Shown piece by piece: positions 1 to 10,601 of a stretch of DNA of 64,000 nt. Below the pieces are notes generated by a model, which worked only from the letters and a program-made list of their open reading frames with translations, made no database searches and had not been told where the DNA came from. Position numbers and translations under genes: made by a program. Source of the stretch: Microbulbifer celer (GTDB lineage Bacteria > Pseudomonadota > Gammaproteobacteria > Pseudomonadales > Cellvibrionaceae); NCBI RefSeq assembly GCF_020991125.1, contig NZ_CP087715.1, forward strand, positions 868,001 through 932,000, read 5' to 3'. Every line of letters starts with the position of its first letter. Position 1 is the first letter of the stretch.

Positions 1-1093
<1,093 letters not shown>

Positions 1094-1118
1094 TCGGGAG
1101 GCTTCAGCCTCCACGCAG

Positions 1119-1137
1119 GGCGGGCTCTAAGCCCGCC
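1119..1137 (+). terminator. GC-rich hairpin after lpd
   Basis: GGCGGGC, a five-base loop and GCCCGCC form a perfect seven-pair stem 25 bases after the lpd stop; a second small hairpin (GGAGGCTTCAGCCTCC) precedes it. Only a weak T-rich stretch follows, so this is a partial terminator or an RNA-processing element inside the operon. Confidence 0.5.
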
Positions 1138-1138
1138 T

Positions 1139-1249
1139 ATTCATTTCAAAATCCTGAGTTTGTAACGAAGCAGATGCAGGATTTTGTCTTTCGGTGCAGA
1201 GCAATCTGCAAATTGATAAACACATTTTTAATGTGAATTGGTATTTACT
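1139..1249 (+). promoter_or_regulatory. Structured leader of sucC
   Basis: The 110 bases before sucC contain two further helices: AAAATCCTG (1148-1156) pairs with CAGGATTTT (1177-1185), and TGCAGA (1195-1200) pairs with TCTGCA (1205-1210) around a GCAA tetraloop. Conserved RNA structures ahead of sucA and sucC are known in other proteobacteria; whether this belongs to one of them cannot be decided here. Confidence 0.45.
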
Positions 1250-2416
1250 ATGAACTTGCATGAGTATCAGGGCAAACAACTGTTTGCAGAATACGGATTG
1301 CCGGTTTCCAAAGGCATTGCAGCGGAAACCCCGGCAGCGGCAGCAGCGGCAGCAGACGAAATCGGCGGAGACAAGTGGGTTGTTAAGGCCCAGGTACACG
1401 CTGGTGGCCGCGGTAAAGCGGGCGGCGTAAAGCTGGTGGACTCCAAAGCGGAAATTGAAGAATTTGCCAAGAAATGGCTGGGTAACAACCTGGTAACTTA
1501 CCAGACAGATGAAAACGGCCAGCCGGTTTCCCGCATCCTCGTGGAAAGCTGCACCGACATCGACCAGGAACTGTACCTGGGCGCGGTAGTTGACCGTTCC
1601 ACCCGTCGCATCGTATTCATGGCCTCCACCGAAGGCGGTGTTGAGATCGAAAAAGTTGCGGAAGAAACTCCGGAAAAAATCCTGAAAGCCACTGTTGATC
1701 CGCTGGTAGGCGCGCAGCCTTACCAGGCGCGTGAGCTGGCGTTCAAGCTGGGCCTGAAAGGCGTTCAGATCAAGCAGTTCACCCAGATTTTCCTGGGTCT
1801 GGCCAAGATGTTCGAAGAGAAGGATCTGGCCCTGCTGGAAATCAACCCGCTGGTCATCACTCCGGAAGGCAACCTGCACTGCCTGGACGCCAAAGTAGTG
1901 ATCGATGGCAACGCCCTGTACCGTCACCCGGACCTGCGTGAAATGCACGACCCGTCTCAGGAAGACGAGCGCGAAGCACACGCAGCCAAGTGGGACCTCA
2001 ACTACGTAGCGCTCGATGGCAACATCGGCTGCATGGTAAACGGTGCCGGCCTGGCCATGGGTACCATGGACATCGTCAACCTGCACGGCGGCAGCCCGGC
2101 CAACTTCCTGGACGTTGGCGGCGGCGCGACCAAAGAGCGCGTGGTTGAAGCATTCAAGATCATCCTGTCTGACGACAACGTGAAGGCAGTTCTGATCAAC
2201 ATCTTTGGCGGCATCGTTCGTTGCGACATGATCGCAGAAGGCGTCATTGGCGCAGTGAAAGAAGTCGGCGTAAAAGTACCGGTTGTTGTTCGTCTGGAAG
2301 GTAACAACGCAGAGCTGGGCGCCAAGGTCCTGAGCGAAAGCGGCCTGAACATTATCGCTGCCACCAGCCTGACCGATGCGGCTCAGCAAGTGGTTAAAGC
2401 TGCGGAGGGTAAATAA
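1250..2416 (+). CDS. sucC: Succinyl-CoA synthetase beta subunit
   Basis: The beta chain of succinyl-CoA synthetase binds the nucleotide through an ATP-grasp fold and, with SucD, interconverts succinyl-CoA and succinate in the TCA cycle in the cytosol. The product begins [12 protein letters not shown] and is 388 residues, exactly the length usual for the family. The [11 protein letters not shown] segment near the N terminus and the GGGATKERV and [13 protein letters not shown] segments are hallmark SucC sequences. An upstream in-frame TTG at 1238 would add four residues not found in the family, so ATG 1250 is chosen. It is followed after two bases by sucD, so the two are translationally linked. 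Confidence 0.97.
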   Translation: MNLHEYQGKQLFAEYGLPVSKGIAAETPAAAAAAADEIGGDKWVVKAQVHAGGRGKAGGVKLVDSKAEIEEFAKKWLGNNLVTYQTDENGQPVSRILVESCTDIDQELYLGAVVDRSTRRIVFMASTEGGVEIEKVAEETPEKILKATVDPLVGAQPYQARELAFKLGLKGVQIKQFTQIFLGLAKMFEEKDLALLEINPLVITPEGNLHCLDAKVVIDGNALYRHPDLREMHDPSQEDEREAHAAKWDLNYVALDGNIGCMVNGAGLAMGTMDIVNLHGGSPANFLDVGGGATKERVVEAFKIILSDDNVKAVLINIFGGIVRCDMIAEGVIGAVKEVGVKVPVVVRLEGNNAELGAKVLSESGLNIIAATSLTDAAQQVVKAAEGK

Positions 2417-2418
2417 TC

Positions 2419-3291
2419 ATGTCAGTACTGATTAACAAAGACACTAAAGTAATCTGTCAGGGCTTCACCGGCTCTCAGGGTACTTTCCACTCCGAGCAGG
2501 CGATCGAGTACGGTACAAAAATGGTCGGCGGTGTAACCCCGGGCAAAGGCGGCCAGACTCATCTCGGCCTGCCGGTATTCGACACCGTTAAAGAAGCGGT
2601 CGAAGCCACCGGTGCAGAAGCATCCGTTATCTACGTGCCGGCGCCTTTCTGTAAGGATTCCATCCTGGAAGCGGCCAACGGCGGCATCAAGCTGATCGTG
2701 TGCATCACCGAAGGCATTCCTACCATGGACATGCTGGACGCCAAGGTTAAGTGCGACGAGCTGGGTGTACGTCTGATCGGCCCGAACTGCCCGGGCGTGA
2801 TCACTCCGGGTGAATGCAAAATCGGCATCATGCCGGGCCACATCCACAAGCCGGGCAAAGTGGGCATCGTTTCCCGCTCCGGTACTCTGACTTACGAAGC
2901 CGTAAAGCAGACTACCGACCACGGCTTCGGCCAGTCCACCTGTGTGGGCATTGGTGGTGACCCCATCCCGGGCTCCAACTTCATCGACATTCTGGAAATG
3001 TTCCAGAACGACCCGCAGACCGAAGCCATCGTAATGATCGGCGAAATCGGCGGTACCGCTGAAGAAGAAGCGGCGGCTTACATCAAGGAAAACGTCACCA
3101 AGCCGGTGGTTTCCTACATCGCTGGTGTAACCGCACCTCCCGGAAAGCGCATGGGCCACGCCGGTGCGATCATCTCCGGTGGTAAAGGCACTGCAGACGA
3201 GAAGTTCGCAGCACTGGAAGATGCCGGTGTTAAAACCGTCCGCTCCCTGGCGCAGATCGGTGATGCACTGAAGGAAGTAACTGGCTGGTAA
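2419..3291 (+). CDS. sucD: Succinyl-CoA synthetase alpha subunit
   Basis: The alpha chain binds CoA and carries the phosphorylated histidine of the ligase. The 290-residue product has the N-terminal CoA-binding Rossmann motif [10 protein letters not shown], the GPNCPG segment, and near the C terminus [10 protein letters not shown], whose histidine is the phospho-His. The ribosome site GGAGGG lies in the end of sucC. It is the last gene of the operon and is followed by a strong terminator, beyond which the cassette array begins. Confidence 0.97.
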   Translation: MSVLINKDTKVICQGFTGSQGTFHSEQAIEYGTKMVGGVTPGKGGQTHLGLPVFDTVKEAVEATGAEASVIYVPAPFCKDSILEAANGGIKLIVCITEGIPTMDMLDAKVKCDELGVRLIGPNCPGVITPGECKIGIMPGHIHKPGKVGIVSRSGTLTYEAVKQTTDHGFGQSTCVGIGGDPIPGSNFIDILEMFQNDPQTEAIVMIGEIGGTAEEEAAAYIKENVTKPVVSYIAGVTAPPGKRMGHAGAIISGGKGTADEKFAALEDAGVKTVRSLAQIGDALKEVTGW

Positions 3292-3312
3292 TCAGCGAGT
3301 ACTTTCACGCAT

Positions 3313-3342
3313 AAAAAAAGCTGCCCTCGGGCAGCTTTTTTT
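3313..3342 (+). terminator. Rho-independent terminator of the lpd-sucCD operon
   Basis: An A-tract, the stem AGCTGCC-CTCG-GGCAGCT and a seven-T tract form a symmetrical intrinsic terminator 20 bases after sucD. It would work in both directions. Confidence 0.93.
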
Positions 3343-3718
3343 ATGGCTGCCAGATATGGAAGGTATTTTCCAATCGGCTTCAGGGGACCAGCACAGGGGG
3401 CAGGAGAATACTCAAATAGTGCGCATGACTATAGTGACTTTAGGTTCAATCTTTCCACAAGGTTACCGAGATCAGAAGCCTATGGCTTGTGTGCAAGGTG
3501 TGAGATAGGCTAACTTATTGATTTTAAAATAAATTGATTGGATCAATCGAGCCATTCAGATTTAGTAAACAAAAGCCCCAGGCTTCTTTTGCCTAGGACT
3601 TCAATAGCGTTGCTGGCTGTAACACATTGATTTCAAATGGTTTTCTTTATGTCGGATGTTTTTTGCGCCGATAAACAAAAGCCAGAGCAACAGAAGCCCT
3701 AGGCGTATGAATAAAACT
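3343..3718. other. Non-coding segment between sucD and the cassette array
   Basis: No credible gene is seen in these 376 bases on either strand, and nothing resembling an integrase gene. Two related 30-base segments, both starting TAAACAAAAGCC and ending near CCTAGG (about 3567-3596 and 3672-3703), are direct repeats; the first also folds as a hairpin. AT-rich sequence around 3515-3545 could hold a promoter reading into the array, but no clear -35/-10 pair is seen. Confidence 0.5.
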
Positions 3719-3725
3719 GTTATGC
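3719..3725 (+). other. First core site of the cassette array (attI- or attC-like R')
   Basis: GTTATGC precedes the first cassette gene and matches the GTTRRRY core at which cassettes join. Nothing upstream resembles a full attC, so it could be the crossover point of an attI site or of a deleted attC. Confidence 0.45.
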
Positions 3726-3741
3726 AATAAAGGTGTAGTTA

Positions 3742-4101
3742 ATGAATACAGATCTAGGGCAATATTTGTACAGAAATAAAAGTAAGTGGGAACAGGTAAA
3801 GGATAAAAAAATAACTCTTACTTGGTCACAACAGCAGGTAGTGGTCAGCTATCCGCCTGAGGGGCCTGAATTAACGATTACATCGCCATTTCCAATTTTG
3901 AGTAAGTCGGGTAGTGAAGTGTTCTGTAGCACTTTAAGGTTTCCTGAGTCTTCCTCAAAGGAAGAAGTGGACTCAATTCTTAAAAGGGGCTTCGTAAACA
4001 TCGTTCCTGCAAAACTTTGCAAAAGCTACAAAGCTCAAGGTGGCTCAGAAACTTATCGGCCAGTTCAAATACTACTCAGCACCGCGCCTGAAAATGCATA
4101 A
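3742..4101 (+). CDS. Cassette 1: hypothetical protein
   Basis: A 119-residue soluble protein that I do not recognise. It has no signal peptide or membrane segment and contains a tryptophan/glutamine-rich patch (LTWSQQQ) followed by YPPEGPEL. The stop codon overlaps the R'' core of the following attC, as is common in gene cassettes, and the start lies 17 bases after the first core site. Base composition is clearly more AT-rich than the sucCD genes, which supports foreign origin. No function is proposed. Confidence 0.75.
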   Translation: MNTDLGQYLYRNKSKWEQVKDKKITLTWSQQQVVVSYPPEGPELTITSPFPILSKSGSEVFCSTLRFPESSSKEEVDSILKRGFVNIVPAKLCKSYKAQGGSETYRPVQILLSTAPENA

Positions 4102-4237
4102 CAAGCCAGGCAGTTCGCTCCGGGCCTTCGGCCCTACGCGGGACAGCCTACCTTATGCACGTTTTGCGCGGTCGCTGCGCTCCCATTATTGCGCAAAACG
4201 CGCACAAGGTAGGCTGCCCCTGCTGGCGGCGTTATGT
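4096..4237 (+). other. attC 1 (family A, long)
   Basis: R'' GCATAAC and R' GTTATGT bound two complementary arms (ACAGCCTACCTT with AAGGTAGGCTG). The left arm carries an extra hairpin GGGCCTTCGGCCC at 4122-4134. Confidence 0.9.
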
Positions 4238-4356
4238 GTCCTACGGAAAAATGAAAAATAGAGCGGTACCGATCACAGTTTCAATTGTAGTTCTAGTTGC
4301 GCTGTCAGTTCTATTCGGTGTTGCTTATGAGGAGTGGGATGGTCTCTGTGTAGTGG

Positions 4357-5534
<1,178 letters not shown>

Positions 5535-5800
5535 TAATTCACCTGATCTCGTTGAGCATGATAATATCACTCAAAGTCAGGTGGCCAAATTCAGTGTGCC
5601 ACTACACTGTGGCCACAAGGAAGAGTTTGGTCTTTTTCCGTTCTATCGTATTGGCATTCCATCTGATCCATCTGGAGAATGTTCGACGGGTTTTATAGCT
5701 AAGGGAGTAGTTCAAACTAGTATCGCGGTTATATTCTTAGTGGTCTCCGTGGTTTTTTCATTGCGGAAACACGAAGGGAAGGTAAAGTGCCAGTAACTCC

Positions 5801-5920
5801 ACATAACAAACAGCGGCAGAGCGACAGCCAACGCTACGCACCTTTTGTGTTACTCGCTGGCGCTCAAACATTAACACAAAAAGTGCTCCGCGCTGGCTGC
5901 GCCTGCGCTGGGCGTTAAAG
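5801..5920 (+). other. attC 2 (family B)
   Basis: ACATAAC to GTTAAAG, 120 bp. The outer arms pair (CAGCGGCAGAGCGACAGCC with GGCTGCGCCTGCGCTGG). The centre has TGTGTTACTCGC and ATTAACACA, typical of this family. It is identical over its length to attC 15. Confidence 0.9.
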
Positions 5921-5945
5921 CTCACAAGCACTGTGATTCATATTT

Positions 5946-6194
5946 ATGGCAGAAATAACTGATTATATAGTCATTTCCGGAAACGGATCAGAGTTAAAAG
6001 CCGATCCATTCGGAGAGAGTCTGGCTTTCGCTTGTGGTGATTGTGGGTATCCCGTTGTAGCGGTGACTGAAAAAGGGCAGCGTGGCTCGTCTATTGAGAA
6101 TGCTTCAGTTTGCAGAGGCTGTTGGCAACATTATGTTGTGGAAGTACGAAACTCCGTACAGAAAATCGTGGTGTATCGGGCCCATGAGCTTTAA
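5946..6194 (+). CDS. Cassette 3: small zinc-ribbon-like protein
   Basis: An 82-residue soluble protein with two cysteine pairs, CGDCG near residue 31 and CRGCW near residue 57, spaced as in a zinc ribbon. The N-terminal third is acidic and the C-terminal third is beta-strand-like (VVEVRNSVQKIVVYRA). The stop codon is embedded in the attC R'' core. No known family is recognised; metal binding is inferred only from the cysteines. Confidence 0.7.
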   Translation: MAEITDYIVISGNGSELKADPFGESLAFACGDCGYPVVAVTEKGQRGSSIENASVCRGCWQHYVVEVRNSVQKIVVYRAHEL

Positions 6195-6334
6195 CAAAGC
6201 CAGGCAGGATGCTCCGGGCCTTCGGCCCTCCGCGGGACGTCCTACTTTGCGCACTTTGTTGCGCGAGTCGCTGCGCTCCCATTATCGCGCAACAAAGCGC
6301 GCAAAGTAGGCCGCCCCTGCTGGCGGCGTTATGT
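6189..6334 (+). other. attC 3 (family A, long)
   Basis: CTTTAAC to GTTATGT, 146 bp, with arms CCTACTTTGCGCACTTTG and complement. The accessory hairpin GGGCCTTCGGCCC lies at 6216-6228. Confidence 0.9.
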
Positions 6335-6347
6335 GTAGTAGAAAATT

Positions 6348-6668
6348 ATGAGCAATGTACTTGTAATCGCAGCCAATATATTTCTTTATCTCGGTCTAAT
6401 TATCATGTTCGTAGCCGGGATTTTTGCCGTTAAGAGGCTCCGGAATTCCGGGTCAATTTTTATACTCTTGGGCGCAATTATTACAGTCGTGGGATACACA
6501 ATGATAAAGCTTGGCATCCCTAGCTTTCCTGGTGGAGTAGAGTTTGCAGAAGATAGTTTTCTTAAAATGAGAGCATTGCTATTTGGTGTCTTGCAAGCTA
6601 GCTTGGCCCTAGGTCATTTGAGTATTGCAATAGGGGTTTTTTTGCTGGTCCGTCAGAAAAACACATAA
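6348..6668 (+). CDS. Cassette 4: three-helix membrane protein
   Basis: A 106-residue hydrophobic protein with three predicted membrane helices (about residues 5-28, 37-55 and 78-100) and a short polar loop containing GIPSFPGG. It is about 90% identical to the product of cassette 24 (17059-17379), so two versions of one gene occur in the array, each followed by a different attC type. No family is recognised. The gene starts 14 bases after the attC 3 core. Confidence 0.8.
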   Translation: MSNVLVIAANIFLYLGLIIMFVAGIFAVKRLRNSGSIFILLGAIITVVGYTMIKLGIPSFPGGVEFAEDSFLKMRALLFGVLQASLALGHLSIAIGVFLLVRQKNT

Positions 6669-6806
6669 CAAACGCAAGCAGTATGCTACGGCCCTTCGGG
6701 CCTCCGCGGGACGCCCAACGCTATGCACATTTTGTGCGGGTCGCTGCGCTCCCAGTTTCGCACAAGACGTGCATAGCATTGGTCGCCCCTGTTGCGGGCG
6801 TTATGG
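6663..6806 (+). other. attC 4 (family A, long)
   Basis: ACATAAC to GTTATGG, 144 bp. The accessory hairpin here is GGCCCTTCGGGCC (6690-6702), a compensated version of the hairpin in attC 1 and 3. Confidence 0.9.
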
Positions 6807-6818
6807 ATCGTAAACACC

Positions 6819-7112
6819 ATGGGTAGTAAGTTACCTCAAGATCAGCTGGAGCTATACAAGAGAATTGATGAAATTCTTTTCTATAAATGGGATCCGATTG
6901 GTATTTCTAATGGTGATTGGGCCAGAGATGAGTATCAATCATACTTGCCTAGAGTATTTAAAATGGCAATTGAAAATGGCTCAGCAAAGGAAATAGCTAA
7001 TTATTTGACCAAAATTTCAACTGAGTATATGGGGTTGTCGGAAGCTAAAGAGCATGATTTAGCCGTTGCCAAACTCATACTTGAGGTAAAAAATTCCGTT
7101 GGTCTCAGTTAG
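6819..7112 (+). CDS. Cassette 5: hypothetical protein
   Basis: A 97-residue soluble, mostly helical protein beginning MGSKLPQDQLELYKRIDEIL. In-frame codons continue upstream to a TTG at 6792, but those lie inside attC 4, so ATG 6819 is taken as start. It contains a tryptophan-rich patch (YKWDPIGISNGDWARDEY), which recalls small DUF-type proteins often found in cassettes and beside toxins, but no family is claimed. There is no signal peptide or membrane segment. Confidence 0.75.
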   Translation: MGSKLPQDQLELYKRIDEILFYKWDPIGISNGDWARDEYQSYLPRVFKMAIENGSAKEIANYLTKISTEYMGLSEAKEHDLAVAKLILEVKNSVGLS

Positions 7113-7127
7113 TGCGAGGCAAGTAAT

Positions 7128-7271
7128 CCATAACAATCGCAGGCAGTATGCTCCGGCCCTTCGGGCCTCCGCGGGACGCCCAACGCTATGCACATTTTGT
7201 GCGGGTCGCTGCGCTCCCAATTTCGCACAAAATGTGCATAGCATTGGTCGCCCCTGCTGCGGGCGTTATGG
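7128..7271 (+). other. attC 5 (family A, long)
   Basis: CCATAAC to GTTATGG, 144 bp, very similar to attC 4. The accessory hairpin GGCCCTTCGGGCC is at 7155-7167. Confidence 0.9.
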
Positions 7272-7543
7272 TGCCGGGCCGTAAAAATGGTTGTCTGTGC
7301 CAACGTGTAATTTACAGCTCTGTTTTGGCACGCAGCATCCGGTTTTCTGCCGTGATAAAATCAAGCAGTTTCGTTCCTGGTGCTTTCGTTCAAGTTCGTA
7401 GGAATCGCGGTAAATCCGCTACAGTGACGTGGAGTGCCAATAAGAGAATAATTGGTTGGGGAAAGCTGGAAGTTCTTTCCTCGTTTTTAAGGAGCTTCGG
7501 CGCATTCGGTGCCCGTAGGTATTTCGGAGCGCGTCAGCCATAA
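7268..7543 (+). other. Cassette 6: repeated ORF-poor cassette, copy A
   Basis: This is one of four copies of a cassette body of about 273 bp that begins GTGCCGGGCCGTAAAA right after the core site and ends CGTCAGCC-ATAACC. In this copy alone a frame from ATG 7268 (inside R') stays open for 91 codons to the attC stop. The other three copies carry in-frame stops, notably TAA where this copy has CAA near codon 42, so the long frame is probably fortuitous. A conserved TGnTAAAAT is present near 7356-7364. It may be an RNA, a promoter cassette, or a decayed small-protein gene. Confidence 0.6.
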
Positions 7544-7656
7544 CCAGTCGCTGCAACCGACATCTTACTTTGGGCACTTTGTTGCGCAGTCGCTACGCTC
7601 CTATTTTCGCGCAACAAAGCGCCCAAAGTAAGCTGCGGCTGAGCGCGGCGTTAAAA
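7538..7656 (+). other. attC 6 (family D)
   Basis: CCATAAC to GTTAAAA, 119 bp, with arms CATCTTACTTTGGGC and GCCCAAAGTAAGCTG. This family closes all four copies of the repeated cassette. Confidence 0.9.
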
Positions 7657-7664
7657 ATCGGTCT

Positions 7665-7883
7665 ATGAACACAGGATATCTCTTCAAAATTATTTGGCGC
7701 GGTTGGTTTACTAGCGTAAGTATTCTGGCTTTCATAGCTGTTTTACTTGGATACTTTTTTGGTCCAGAGCTAGGGAAACCTCTCATCTTGCTCTTGGCCC
7801 TGGTCCCCCTAATAGCCGCGCTCCAAGGGGTGCTTGTGGCAGCATTGGTATGTGTTGGAGTCAAAATATGGCCTTTGAAATAG
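7665..7883 (+). CDS. Cassette 7: two-helix membrane protein
   Basis: A 72-residue hydrophobic protein with two membrane helices (about residues 17-33 and 39-66) joined by a short turn containing FGPELGKP. Charged residues sit only at the ends (KIIWRGW at the N terminus, KIWPLK at the C terminus). It starts nine bases after the attC 6 core. The family is not recognised. Confidence 0.7.
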   Translation: MNTGYLFKIIWRGWFTSVSILAFIAVLLGYFFGPELGKPLILLLALVPLIAALQGVLVAALVCVGVKIWPLK

Positions 7884-7899
7884 CTCAGAAGATAATTAT

Positions 7900-8010
7900 T
7901 TTTAACAAGGCCAGGCTGTACGCTCCGGCGCTGCGCGCCTCCGCGGGACGGCTTACGCTATGCGCTACGCGCATAAACAGCGCAGGCCGCCCCAGCTGGC
8001 AACGTTATGG
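7900..8010 (+). other. attC 7 (family C)
   Basis: TTTTAAC to GTTATGG, 111 bp. The accessory hairpin is GGCGCTGCGCGCC (7927-7939), in the same position as in family A but with different, paired bases. Confidence 0.9.
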
Positions 8011-8282
8011 TGCCGGGCCGTAAAATTAGTTGTCTGTGCCAGCGTGTAATTTTGAGCACTATTTTGGCACGCAGTATTTGGCTTTTTGCCATGATAAAAT
8101 TCAACAGATTCGTTCCTAGTGCTTTCGTTTAAGTCCAAAGGAATCTCGGCAACTCCGCTGTAGTAACGTGGAGTGCCAGTAAGAGAATAATTGGTTGGGG
8201 AAAGTTCAGAGTTCTTTCCTCGATTTTAATGGGCTGCGGCACCGTAGCTGCCAGTAGGTACCTCGGAGAGCGTCAGCCATAA
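8007..8282 (+). other. Cassette 8: repeated ORF-poor cassette, copy B
   Basis: This is the second copy of the cassette body described at 7268-7543, the same length (273 bp from the GTG to the attC TAA) and roughly 80-85% identical by eye. From ATG 8007 a frame runs 41 codons (MVPGRKISCLCQRVIL...) and stops at TAA 8130-8132. Copy D has a 41-codon frame of the same length with eight residue differences, several of them conservative. Copy C stops after 15 codons. A short hydrophobic peptide is therefore possible but not established. Confidence 0.55.
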
Positions 8283-8395
8283 CCAAGCGCTGCAGCCGAC
8301 ATCTTACTTTGGGCACTTTGTTGCGCGGTCGCTGCGCTCCTATTTTCGCGCAACAAAGCGCCCAAAGTAAGCTGCGGCTGAGCGCGGCGTTAGCG
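8277..8395 (+). other. attC 8 (family D)
   Basis: CCATAAC to GTTAGCG, 119 bp, nearly the same as attC 6. Confidence 0.9.
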
Positions 8396-8688
8396 TTTTT
8401 TATGAGTGTCGCCGCTTTTAAAAAAGAAAATGAGCGGTCGGCAATGATCAGAAAGTTCAGCGCTTCAAAGTAAAATCGCTGAAACGCTGGTACAAAATGT
8501 GTTCGTTTAGAATTCGGTGGTATAGATTCTAAAAGCATTTTCTGGAAGCGGCTCTGAGAGTCATTGCCAGGTTCGGTGCGGCGGTTGCGGAAAGCTTGCA
8601 TTCCAAGCTGGGCCCGCTGCGTAATTCGGTTGGGTTAAGTGGTTGCGGCCAGTTCGCACATGTAGCGAAGTTTGTCATTGCGTCATCG
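8396..8688 (+). other. Cassette 9: body without a convincing gene
   Basis: These 293 bases lie between two attC cores and contain no forward frame of useful length; the longest from an ATG at 8404 is 22 codons. A 131-codon frame on the - strand (8206-8601) runs through attC 8 and is judged accidental. It is the second type of gene-free cassette in the array. Confidence 0.6.
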
Positions 8689-8805
8689 CGCTAACAAAGC
8701 GCTGCAGGGGACGTCTTACGCTGTGCACCTTTTGCGCGGTCGCTACGCTCCCATTTTCGCGCAAAATGCGCACAGCGTAAGCCGCCCCTGAGCGCGGCGT
8801 TAAGC
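8689..8805 (+). other. attC 9 (family D-like)
   Basis: CGCTAAC to GTTAAGC, 117 bp, with arms GTCTTACGCTGTGCACCTTTTGCG and complement, and ends GCGCTGCAGGGGA and CCCCTGAGCGCGGC. Confidence 0.88.
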
Positions 8806-8808
8806 GTC

Positions 8809-9144
8809 ATGAATGAAGAACCAGTAATCGTCACAAATTTCGTTATCTACCAAGGCGAATACATAGTATGCCAATGTGGGTTTCAGGTTCTTGAGGTGGA
8901 AAAGCTTAATGTATTTCCCTCTACGGATGGAGGTGAGTTCGCAGTAGCCCATTCATACCAGGGCTCGGTCTGTAGTGTTGATCTTTCCTATCGCAAGGGC
9001 GGTAAATTAATACATTCTCTTAAACTGGAAATGCCAATAAATAAAACAAAAATAAAGTGGAAGGAAGCTAAATTTGGAGAAGAATTTCGGTTGTTTTATA
9101 GTAGCGGAGTTCAACCTTCGGTTAAAATTAGGCGGCCGATTTAG
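8809..9144 (+). CDS. Cassette 10: hypothetical protein
   Basis: A 111-residue soluble protein, predicted mostly beta (alternating hydrophobic strands such as VIVTNFVIYQGEYIVCQCGF). It has two close cysteines (CQC) near residue 21 and a basic C-terminal end. The start is four bases after the attC 9 core, so the ribosome site would have to overlap the core. The family is not recognised. Confidence 0.72.
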   Translation: MNEEPVIVTNFVIYQGEYIVCQCGFQVLEVEKLNVFPSTDGGEFAVAHSYQGSVCSVDLSYRKGGKLIHSLKLEMPINKTKIKWKEAKFGEEFRLFYSSGVQPSVKIRRPI

Positions 9145-9175
9145 GGGTTTTGAACACGCACAGAGCGAGGGCAAC

Positions 9176-9293
9176 GCTTAACAAAGTGCTGCAGAGGGAC
9201 GGCTTACCTTATGCACCTTTTTGCGCAGTCGCTTCGCTCTATTTTGCGCAAAAATGCGCATAAGGTAAGCCGCCCCTGAGCGCGGCGTTAGTT
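9176..9293 (+). other. attC 10 (family D-like)
   Basis: GCTTAAC to GTTAGTT, 118 bp, with arms GGCTTACCTTATGCACCTTTTTGCG and complement. Confidence 0.88.
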
Positions 9294-9300
9294 GCTATCC

Positions 9301-9735
9301 ATGAATGAGAATACGAGTGCACCATACATAGCATCCCTCACCGCCGGAGTGGTCGGCGGGTTGTATCTTGCATTGAATGAACTCATATTCTTCAGCGATG
9401 GGTTTTCATTCATGTTTGCGGGGTTGCTGGGTATTTTTCTATATGGCTTGTTGGGGCTGTTATTCGCGAGCATCCTTCTATTTCCACTAAAACCAATCTT
9501 CAAGAAATGTTCACTATCTATTTCCTGTATTAGTTTTCTAGTCGCCGGTATAGTAGTTCCGCTGTTATTGCAGCATGGCTTAAATCAAATACATGCTCAT
9601 GGCATCGATCCATACTCACCCGAAGAGAAATGGGGCACAATTAGCCGCATGGCTATAATTTGTTCTATTGGGGCTGCTAGCTCTCTTAGCGCTTGGTTCA
9701 CATTAAAAAGGGGGCTGCAAGCAAGTGGCAACTAA
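9301..9735 (+). CDS. Cassette 11: four-helix membrane protein
   Basis: A 144-residue integral membrane protein with four predicted helices (about residues 10-27, 38-60, 75-97 and 115-135). The start is ATG 9301; an in-frame TTG at 9292 falls inside the attC core. The stop codon overlaps R'' of attC 11. Hydrophobic profile and size resemble many small uncharacterised cassette membrane proteins. No family is recognised. Confidence 0.75.
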   Translation: MNENTSAPYIASLTAGVVGGLYLALNELIFFSDGFSFMFAGLLGIFLYGLLGLLFASILLFPLKPIFKKCSLSISCISFLVAGIVVPLLLQHGLNQIHAHGIDPYSPEEKWGTISRMAIICSIGAASSLSAWFTLKRGLQASGN

Positions 9736-9874
9736 CAAGGCCAAGCAGTTCGCTCCGGGCCTTCGGCCCTCCGCGGGACAGCTCACTTTGGGCACTTTAT
9801 TGCGCGGTCGCTGCGCTCCCATTATTGCGCAATAAAGCGCCCAAAGTAAGCTGCCCCTGTTGGCGGCGTTATAA
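9730..9874 (+). other. attC 11 (family A, long)
   Basis: AACTAAC to GTTATAA, 145 bp. The accessory hairpin GGGCCTTCGGCCC is at 9757-9769. Confidence 0.9.
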
Positions 9875-9887
9875 ATCCAAGTTACCC

Positions 9888-10217
9888 ATGAAAGCACTTT
9901 TTCCTCTGCTGTTACTCGTATTGCTCTCAGGCTGTATAACAGGAAACCCTTGGGAGCAGTTCATGACCAACGTTGAACACAACTATAAAGGTAAAGATTT
10001 TACCGAGGTAAAAGAATATCTGGCTCAGGGTGGTAGGTATGAAACTACTCCTGATACTGGATACAAGCTACCAAACGGCAATAGGCAGCATGAAATTGAC
10101 TGGGGAACAAGAGATGGTGCTACATGCACACTCATTCTAGAAGTAGAAAATAGAACTGATAAGATTGTTTCAGTTGGTGGTAAGGGTGGGCTACATGCCT
10201 GCTATTGGGGTGGATGA
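9888..10217 (+). CDS. Cassette 12: small lipoprotein
   Basis: A 109-residue protein starting MKALFPLLLLVLLSGC, a type II signal peptide whose lipobox LSGC predicts lipidation and anchoring in an envelope membrane. The mature part is polar, with EWxxR-type spacing absent and a glycine-rich C-terminal end (VGGKGGLHACYWGG) containing a second cysteine. ATG 9888 is chosen over longer in-frame extension because upstream codons lie in attC 11. The family is not recognised. Confidence 0.8.
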   Translation: MKALFPLLLLVLLSGCITGNPWEQFMTNVEHNYKGKDFTEVKEYLAQGGRYETTPDTGYKLPNGNRQHEIDWGTRDGATCTLILEVENRTDKIVSVGGKGGLHACYWGG

Positions 10218-10218
10218 T

Positions 10219-10329
10219 TTATAACCAGGCCAGGCAGTACGCTCCGGCGCTGCGCGCCTCCGCAGGACGGCCTACGCTATGCGCTGCGCGCATAAACAGC
10301 GTAGGCCGCCTCTGCTGGCAACGTTATGG
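10219..10329 (+). other. attC 12 (family C)
   Basis: TTATAAC to GTTATGG, 111 bp. The accessory hairpin GGCGCTGCGCGCC is at 10246-10258. Confidence 0.9.
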
Positions 10330-10601
10330 TGCCGGGCCGTAAAAATGGTTGTCTGTGCCAGCGTGTAATTTAGAGCACTAATTTGGCGCGCAGCATTTGG
10401 CTTTTTGCCATGGTAAAATTAAGCAGTTTCTTTCCTAGTGCTTTCGTTTAAGTTCATTGGGATAGCGGCAACTCCGCTGCAGTAACGTGGAGTGCCAATA
10501 AGAGAATAATTGGTTGGGGAAAGCTGGAAGTTATTTCCTCGTTTTTAAGGAGCTTCGGCGCATTCGGTGCCCGTAGGTACTTCGGAGTGCGTCAGCCATA
10601 A
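10326..10601 (+). other. Cassette 13: repeated ORF-poor cassette, copy C
   Basis: This is the third copy of the repeated cassette body, again exactly 273 bp from GTG to the attC TAA. It is closest to copy A in its 3' half. The frame from ATG 10326 stops after 15 codons at TAG, and a second in-frame TAA lies where copies B and D also stop. This copy therefore argues against a conserved protein. TGnTAAAAT is retained (TGGTAAAAT). Confidence 0.6.

Noticed and set aside
1127-2389. Long - strand frame opposite sucC
   Set aside because: Antisense shadow; sucC is certain.
3343-3718. Search for an integrase gene or its remains near the left border
   Set aside because: No tyrosine recombinase motif or frame on either strand was found there.
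7271-7543. Long frame in copy A of the repeated cassette
   Set aside because: The three other copies have stops in the same frame, so it is not called as a protein gene; it is noted in the cassette entry.
8206-8601. 131-codon - strand frame across attC 8
   Set aside because: It spans a cassette junction and a recombination site, so it is unlikely to be a gene.
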